In this document: piece by piece, positions 4,614 through 7,826 of the stretch
Layout of the letters: the number at the start of each line of letters is the position of its first letter
Position numbering within the stretch: position 1 is the stretch's first letter
NCBI GenBank assembly: GCA_019322455.1
Contig: JAHWIT010000110.1
Location: 1 to 7,826 of the forward strand
Length of the DNA stretch: 7,826 nucleotides
Origin: Candidatus Woesearchaeota archaeon
Lineage (GTDB): Archaea > Nanobdellota > Nanobdellia > Woesearchaeales > WJKL01
Reading direction: 5' to 3'
Position numbers and translations under genes: made by a program
The notes under the pieces: model-generated
The model's input: the letters and a program-made list of their open reading frames with translations, nothing else
Database searches by the model: none
What the model was told of the DNA's origin: nothing

Positions 4614-6284
4614 TTATATCTTTTCAATCTCTTTTTTAGAAGTAGCTTGCTCAGGATTCTTATCATCCCTAAATCTAATAAATCTTGGAAATCTTAATGC
4701 ATATCCTGATGAATGCAATGGACTTTTAGTTATTTCTGCTCCTAAAACCTCTACAACAACTCCAGGCTCAAAAAAATAGTCTGGCTTTATTTCTTTTTTC
4801 AAAACAACTCTTGCTGGCTTCTTACTAACTTTATACTTCCTAAGAATTTTTGGTAATTGCGCAAGAACCTTATCTGTAAATCCAGCTCCTAATTTTGTAA
4901 AAGTCTCAAATTGATCCTTTTTCTTATTATAAATTGCACATAATAAAGCACCATATGTTCCTGATCTTCTGCCTTTTCCTGCAAATCCTCCAACAACAAC
5001 TAAATCATAAGTATCTTTTACACCCTTTGCATATTCCTTTTTCCATTTAATCCAAAACCATCCTCTACTTCCTGCTTTATACACAGAATCATTTGCATTT
5101 GATTTTGCAATGATTCCTTCTGTTCCTCTTTTAATACATTTTTCAAAAAAATCCTGAATCTTATTAATATCCTCTGATGTAATCTGTCTTGCTAATTTTG
5201 TTATCTTAGACTGCTTTGTTATTCTCTCAAGAACTTTTCTTCTTGCTGGATAAGGTTCATTTATGTATGATTTTCCATTCAAATAAATAAGATCAAATAA
5301 AAATAAATTAACAGGAACCTTTTTAGCATATTCTTCTATCTTATATTTTCTTCTTCTTTGCATTAATAATTGAAATGGTTGTAAATTACCTTTCTTATCA
5401 ACAGCAACAGCCTCTCCTTCAATAATACACTCCTTTGCTTTAATTGATTTCTTCAAAGACTCCAAAACATCTGGATATTGATGAGTTATATTCTCTAATC
5501 TCCTAGAGAACATTACAATATCCTTTCCTCTTTTATGAATCTGCATCCTTTCTCCATCATACTTTTCTTCTGCAGTTATCTTGCCAGGAATATGCTTTTG
5601 CATTTCTGTTAATGATTTAATTCGTTGCGCTAACATCATCTTAATAGGAATTCCAACACTAATTCCTACTTTTATTGCTTTTTTAGAAGCAGCTAATTTT
5701 GCAATAAATCCAATATCAGAAATATTTTCATAAGCTCTTTCTAATTCAGTTTTATCCTTAACTCCTTTAAATGCTATTGCCAATGAATCTAAAATAGTCG
5801 CTGCTGCTACTCCAAGTCTTAATCTTCCCAAAGAAATTCTTACAATATATTTTGCTTCTTTTGAGCTTGCCTTTTTCAATAAAGAAATTAAAAGATTTAT
5901 CTTCTCTTCTTGAGAGCCAGTCCCAGAAGTTATTGAAATCTTTCTTAATGTTTCTATAACCTCTTTCACACTAAGCTTGCCTTTTTGATTGATTACCTTC
6001 TCAGCAACTAATCCTAAATCACCAAATTTCCTTAAAAGATTTTTTACATCATCTACATTTTTATTTGAAACCTTTGCCAATGCTCTTATAACCATCTTTT
6101 CTGCTAATCCTAAATCTGTTTTTTTATATTCAGCATCAATCTTTCCAAGAGTCAAATAAGCAACAGAATCTATATCTGACTTAGATATCTTCTTAAAAAA
6201 CTTAGAAAGAATCTCTCTTAACTTATTGCCTGAACTAATCTTTTCTAATTGTTCAAATATTTCAACAAGTTTTAAGAATTTCAT
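4614..6284 (-). CDS. lig: ATP-dependent DNA ligase, archaeal type
   Basis: This full-length enzyme (556 residues, normal for archaeal replicative ligases) seals nicks with ATP. The N-terminal helical DNA-binding domain covers about 1-215, with RLRLGVA at 154-160. The adenylation domain holds motif I KYDGER with the AMP-accepting Lys241, motif III FSRRLENITHQYPD from 259, IIIa LFLFDLIYLNGK around 327-338, motif IV EGIIAK (389-394) and motif V WIKWKKEY (411-418). The OB domain ends with motif VI-like RFPRFIRFRDDKNPEQAT (531-548). All nucleotidyltransferase motifs are intact. It starts by ATGA overlap with the small secreted-protein gene; a distant GGAAG may help initiation. It is the last gene of the operon with DNA polymerase X and probably serves both Okazaki fragment joining and repair. 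Confidence 0.97.
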   Translation of the reverse strand: MKFLKLVEIFEQLEKISSGNKLREILSKFFKKISKSDIDSVAYLTLGKIDAEYKKTDLGLAEKMVIRALAKVSNKNVDDVKNLLRKFGDLGLVAEKVINQKGKLSVKEVIETLRKISITSGTGSQEEKINLLISLLKKASSKEAKYIVRISLGRLRLGVAAATILDSLAIAFKGVKDKTELERAYENISDIGFIAKLAASKKAIKVGISVGIPIKMMLAQRIKSLTEMQKHIPGKITAEEKYDGERMQIHKRGKDIVMFSRRLENITHQYPDVLESLKKSIKAKECIIEGEAVAVDKKGNLQPFQLLMQRRRKYKIEEYAKKVPVNLFLFDLIYLNGKSYINEPYPARRKVLERITKQSKITKLARQITSEDINKIQDFFEKCIKRGTEGIIAKSNANDSVYKAGSRGWFWIKWKKEYAKGVKDTYDLVVVGGFAGKGRRSGTYGALLCAIYNKKKDQFETFTKLGAGFTDKVLAQLPKILRKYKVSKKPARVVLKKEIKPDYFFEPGVVVEVLGAEITKSPLHSSGYALRFPRFIRFRDDKNPEQATSKKEIEKI

Positions 6285-6784
6285 CTTTTAAATATCTTCC
6301 TAAACCAATTTATTATTATTTCTAATATATTTAGCTTTTCAACTTCTTTTTCAAGCTCTTTTTTTATCACATCAATTTCATCTACTGGCTCTTCCTCTTC
6401 AATTATTTCTTTTTCAGGAACATCTTTAACAATCTCTTCTGTAAAATTTGCTATTACTTCTTCCTCTACAGCTTCACAGATTTCAGGATAAAATCTTATT
6501 GAAACCCTATCAGGACCTTCTTTTACTTCCTCTTCTAAAATCTCCCTTACATAAATGCTTGAACCTTCTTTAAATTCAAATAAATCATGACGTCCAAGTA
6601 TATCAGAAGTTTCATTATTTAATCTGAACTTGACTTGATTGTCTGAAATATATATTGCCTCTAATTCATATCTATTATTACAATAAGAAACAGGAACAGC
6701 TTGATCCAAAATCTCTGTTATACTTGCAAATGAAATAGGTAAAAACAAAAACAACATCAATATATAGATTATTGTTTTATTCAT
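6281..6784 (-). CDS. Small exported or membrane-attached protein of unknown function
   Basis: From the ATG at 6784 the protein has 167 residues and starts with a clean signal peptide (MNKTIIYILM..., likely cut after SFA at residue 20). An in-frame ATG at 6811 would add nine basic residues inside the polymerase gene; 6784 is preferred because it gives the ATGA overlap seen at the other junctions. Residues 30-100 look like a compact beta-rich domain with Cys35 and Cys103 that could form a disulfide, and sequons at 57-59 and 113-115. An acidic linker (about 104-138) leads to an amphipathic helix and a Trp/Phe/Lys-rich end (about 139-167, NWFRKIFKR) that may touch the membrane. I do not recognise a named family. 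Its place between two DNA-repair genes is unexplained. Confidence 0.75.
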   Translation of the reverse strand: MNKTIIYILMLFLFLPISFASITEILDQAVPVSYCNNRYELEAIYISDNQVKFRLNNETSDILGRHDLFEFKEGSSIYVREILEEEVKEGPDRVSIRFYPEICEAVEEEVIANFTEEIVKDVPEKEIIEEEEPVDEIDVIKKELEKEVEKLNILEIIINWFRKIFKR

Positions 6785-7737
6785 CTTTCTCTTTGTTCTG
6801 GTTTTAACCACTTAACCCCTAATTTCTTGCATATTTCTTTTTCTGTTTTCCCAGCAATCATCTTTCCTGTCTGCTTGTCAAACAACCCATATTCACTTAA
6901 TTTATATCCCTTTTTGATTGCAATCTTTCTCATCTCAATATTATAATTCTTGCTTCCTGTAAAATAAAACAAGCCAGCACCCCATGACTCTGGAGACAAC
7001 ACTCTTAAATCACTTTGTATTCCTGATTTCAAAACAATTGTTGCTTTTGTCGGGCCCTTTGCAAGAACCTTTTGAATATCCTTTAGTTTTGTAAAAGTAT
7101 CAATTATTCTTTTTGGCTTATCAGAAGAAACAAGAATATCAATATCTCCAATAGTTTTTTTCTTCCTCAATAAAGAACCTGCAGTTGATATATTCTTAAC
7201 CTCTTTTAATCTTCTTAACCCAGATATTATCTTATTCGCAATCCTTTCTGCCTCTCTTAAATGAATCCTTCCTCTTGATTTTCTCATCAAAGCAATGCCT
7301 TCAAGAATATCTTGTTCTGATTTTTCTCCAAATCCTTCAATCTTTGCTATCTTATGAGCTCGTGCAGCTTTTTCTAAATCAGCAACAGTTTTTATATTAA
7401 GAAGTTTGTTAAGTTTTTTAACCTTCTTAGAACCCATTCCAGGAATCCTCATTAAAATATTAATATGAGAAGGAACCTTTTTCTTTAATCTTTCATATTC
7501 TTTAACCTTCCCTGTCTCTAAAAACTCAATTATTTTTTTTGCAATACCTTCTCCAACACCAGGTATTTCCTCAAGAAGCTTTATCCCACCTTTTTTATAA
7601 ACACTTTCTATAGCCTCTGGCAATGAATCAATTGCTCGTGCAGCTTGCCTATATGCCCGTGGCTTCCACTGAACATTCTGCATTTCCAAAATATCAGCTA
7701 TTTCATAAAATATCCCAGCAATTAATTGATTTTTCAT
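6781..7737 (-). CDS. polX: Family X DNA polymerase (PolX) lacking a PHP domain
   Basis: The protein has 318 residues. The N-terminal 8-kDa-like region (about 1-55) is followed by helix-hairpin-helix motifs at EIPGVGEGIAKKI (57-69), RIPGMGSKKVKKL (97-109) and KIEGFGEK (132-139). The palm holds GS at 187-188, then the metal-binding Asp198 and Asp200 in GDIDIL, and the third Asp243 in QSDLRVL. YFTGS (258-262) is the sugar-selecting motif, and the thumb ends with LGVKWLKPEQRE. All catalytic residues are present. Most bacterial and many archaeal PolX proteins run to about 570 residues with a C-terminal PHP nuclease; here the frame stops at the end of the polymerase core. It should fill short gaps in repair, next to ligase. 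The ATG at 7737 has GAGGT 6 nt upstream (7744-7748). Confidence 0.95.
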   Translation of the reverse strand: MKNQLIAGIFYEIADILEMQNVQWKPRAYRQAARAIDSLPEAIESVYKKGGIKLLEEIPGVGEGIAKKIIEFLETGKVKEYERLKKKVPSHINILMRIPGMGSKKVKKLNKLLNIKTVADLEKAARAHKIAKIEGFGEKSEQDILEGIALMRKSRGRIHLREAERIANKIISGLRRLKEVKNISTAGSLLRKKKTIGDIDILVSSDKPKRIIDTFTKLKDIQKVLAKGPTKATIVLKSGIQSDLRVLSPESWGAGLFYFTGSKNYNIEMRKIAIKKGYKLSEYGLFDKQTGKMIAGKTEKEICKKLGVKWLKPEQRER

Positions 7738-7773
7738 TCAATTACCTCTTTTTATTATATTTTATTTTTCGAT

Positions 7774-7781
7774 AATATAAA
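7774..7781 (-). promoter_or_regulatory. Probable TATA box for the polymerase X-ligase operon
   Basis: TTTATATT on the minus strand would put transcription start near 7752, leaving a leader of about 14 nt that holds the GAGGT ribosome binding site. The remaining sequence to the right edge (7782-7826) is very AT-rich and shows no gene. Confidence 0.45.
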
Positions 7782-7826
7782 TTTATTGTTTATAATAATT
7801 ACCTCAAAAATAAATTTAAAATTTAA

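Noticed and set aside
6785..6811. Longer N-terminus for the exported protein from an ATG at 6811
   Set aside because: The extra nine residues are only a basic run read out of the polymerase gene; the 6784 start gives a typical signal peptide and the ATGA overlap.
7740..7805. Direct repeat AATTACCTC at 7740-7748 and 7797-7805
   Set aside because: The first copy is explained by the polX ribosome binding site; the second alone in AT-rich DNA is too short to interpret.

Overview
The window looks like AT-rich archaeal DNA, most likely from a small-genome DPANN archaeon of the Woesearchaeota/Pacearchaeota kind. This is an inference from gene content and style, not a placement. The clues are an ATP-dependent archaeal-type DNA ligase, a single-domain KaiC-like ATPase, CopG-like ribbon-helix-helix proteins, TATA-type promoters about 26 bp from likely starts, one apparently leaderless gene, strong GGAGG-type ribosome binding sites, and a large acidic surface protein with sequon-rich Ig-like domains.

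Layout. (1) Positions 1-2274, minus strand: a winged-helix regulator (87 aa) overlaps by ATGA a very large secreted surface protein. At least 671 residues of that protein are visible and its C-terminus is cut by the left edge. Near its N-terminus it carries a Glu/Pro repeat tract, followed by an EF-hand-like loop and Ig-like domains. (2) Positions 2275-2499: a divergent promoter region with TATA elements on both strands, a perfect 7-bp-arm dyad, and a leader RNA with two potential hairpins ahead of the regulator. (3) Positions 2500-3934, plus strand: a compact operon of a 39-aa single-span microprotein, an intact rhomboid intramembrane protease and a KaiC-like ATPase, all joined by ATGA overlaps. 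(4) Positions 3942-4094: a 153-bp imperfect inverted-repeat element filling the gap between convergent genes. It may be a MITE-like element, a structured RNA or a bidirectional terminator. (5) Positions 4095-4483, minus strand: two tandem paralogous ribbon-helix-helix proteins (50 and 47 aa), neither in the usual gene-size range, with a perfect dyad between them. (6) Positions 4614-7737, minus strand: a three-gene operon of family X DNA polymerase without a PHP domain, a small secreted or membrane protein, and ATP-dependent DNA ligase, again linked by ATGA overlaps.

How the genes may work together. Polymerase X and ligase make a plausible gap-filling and sealing pair for base excision or break repair; the exported protein between them does not fit that role and is unexplained. 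The rhomboid/KaiC operon diverges from a regulator/surface-protein pair, so a cell-envelope module with shared control is possible, but the sequence alone does not prove it. All five abutting same-strand gene pairs use exactly the same 4-bp ATGA overlap, which suggests heavy use of translational coupling.
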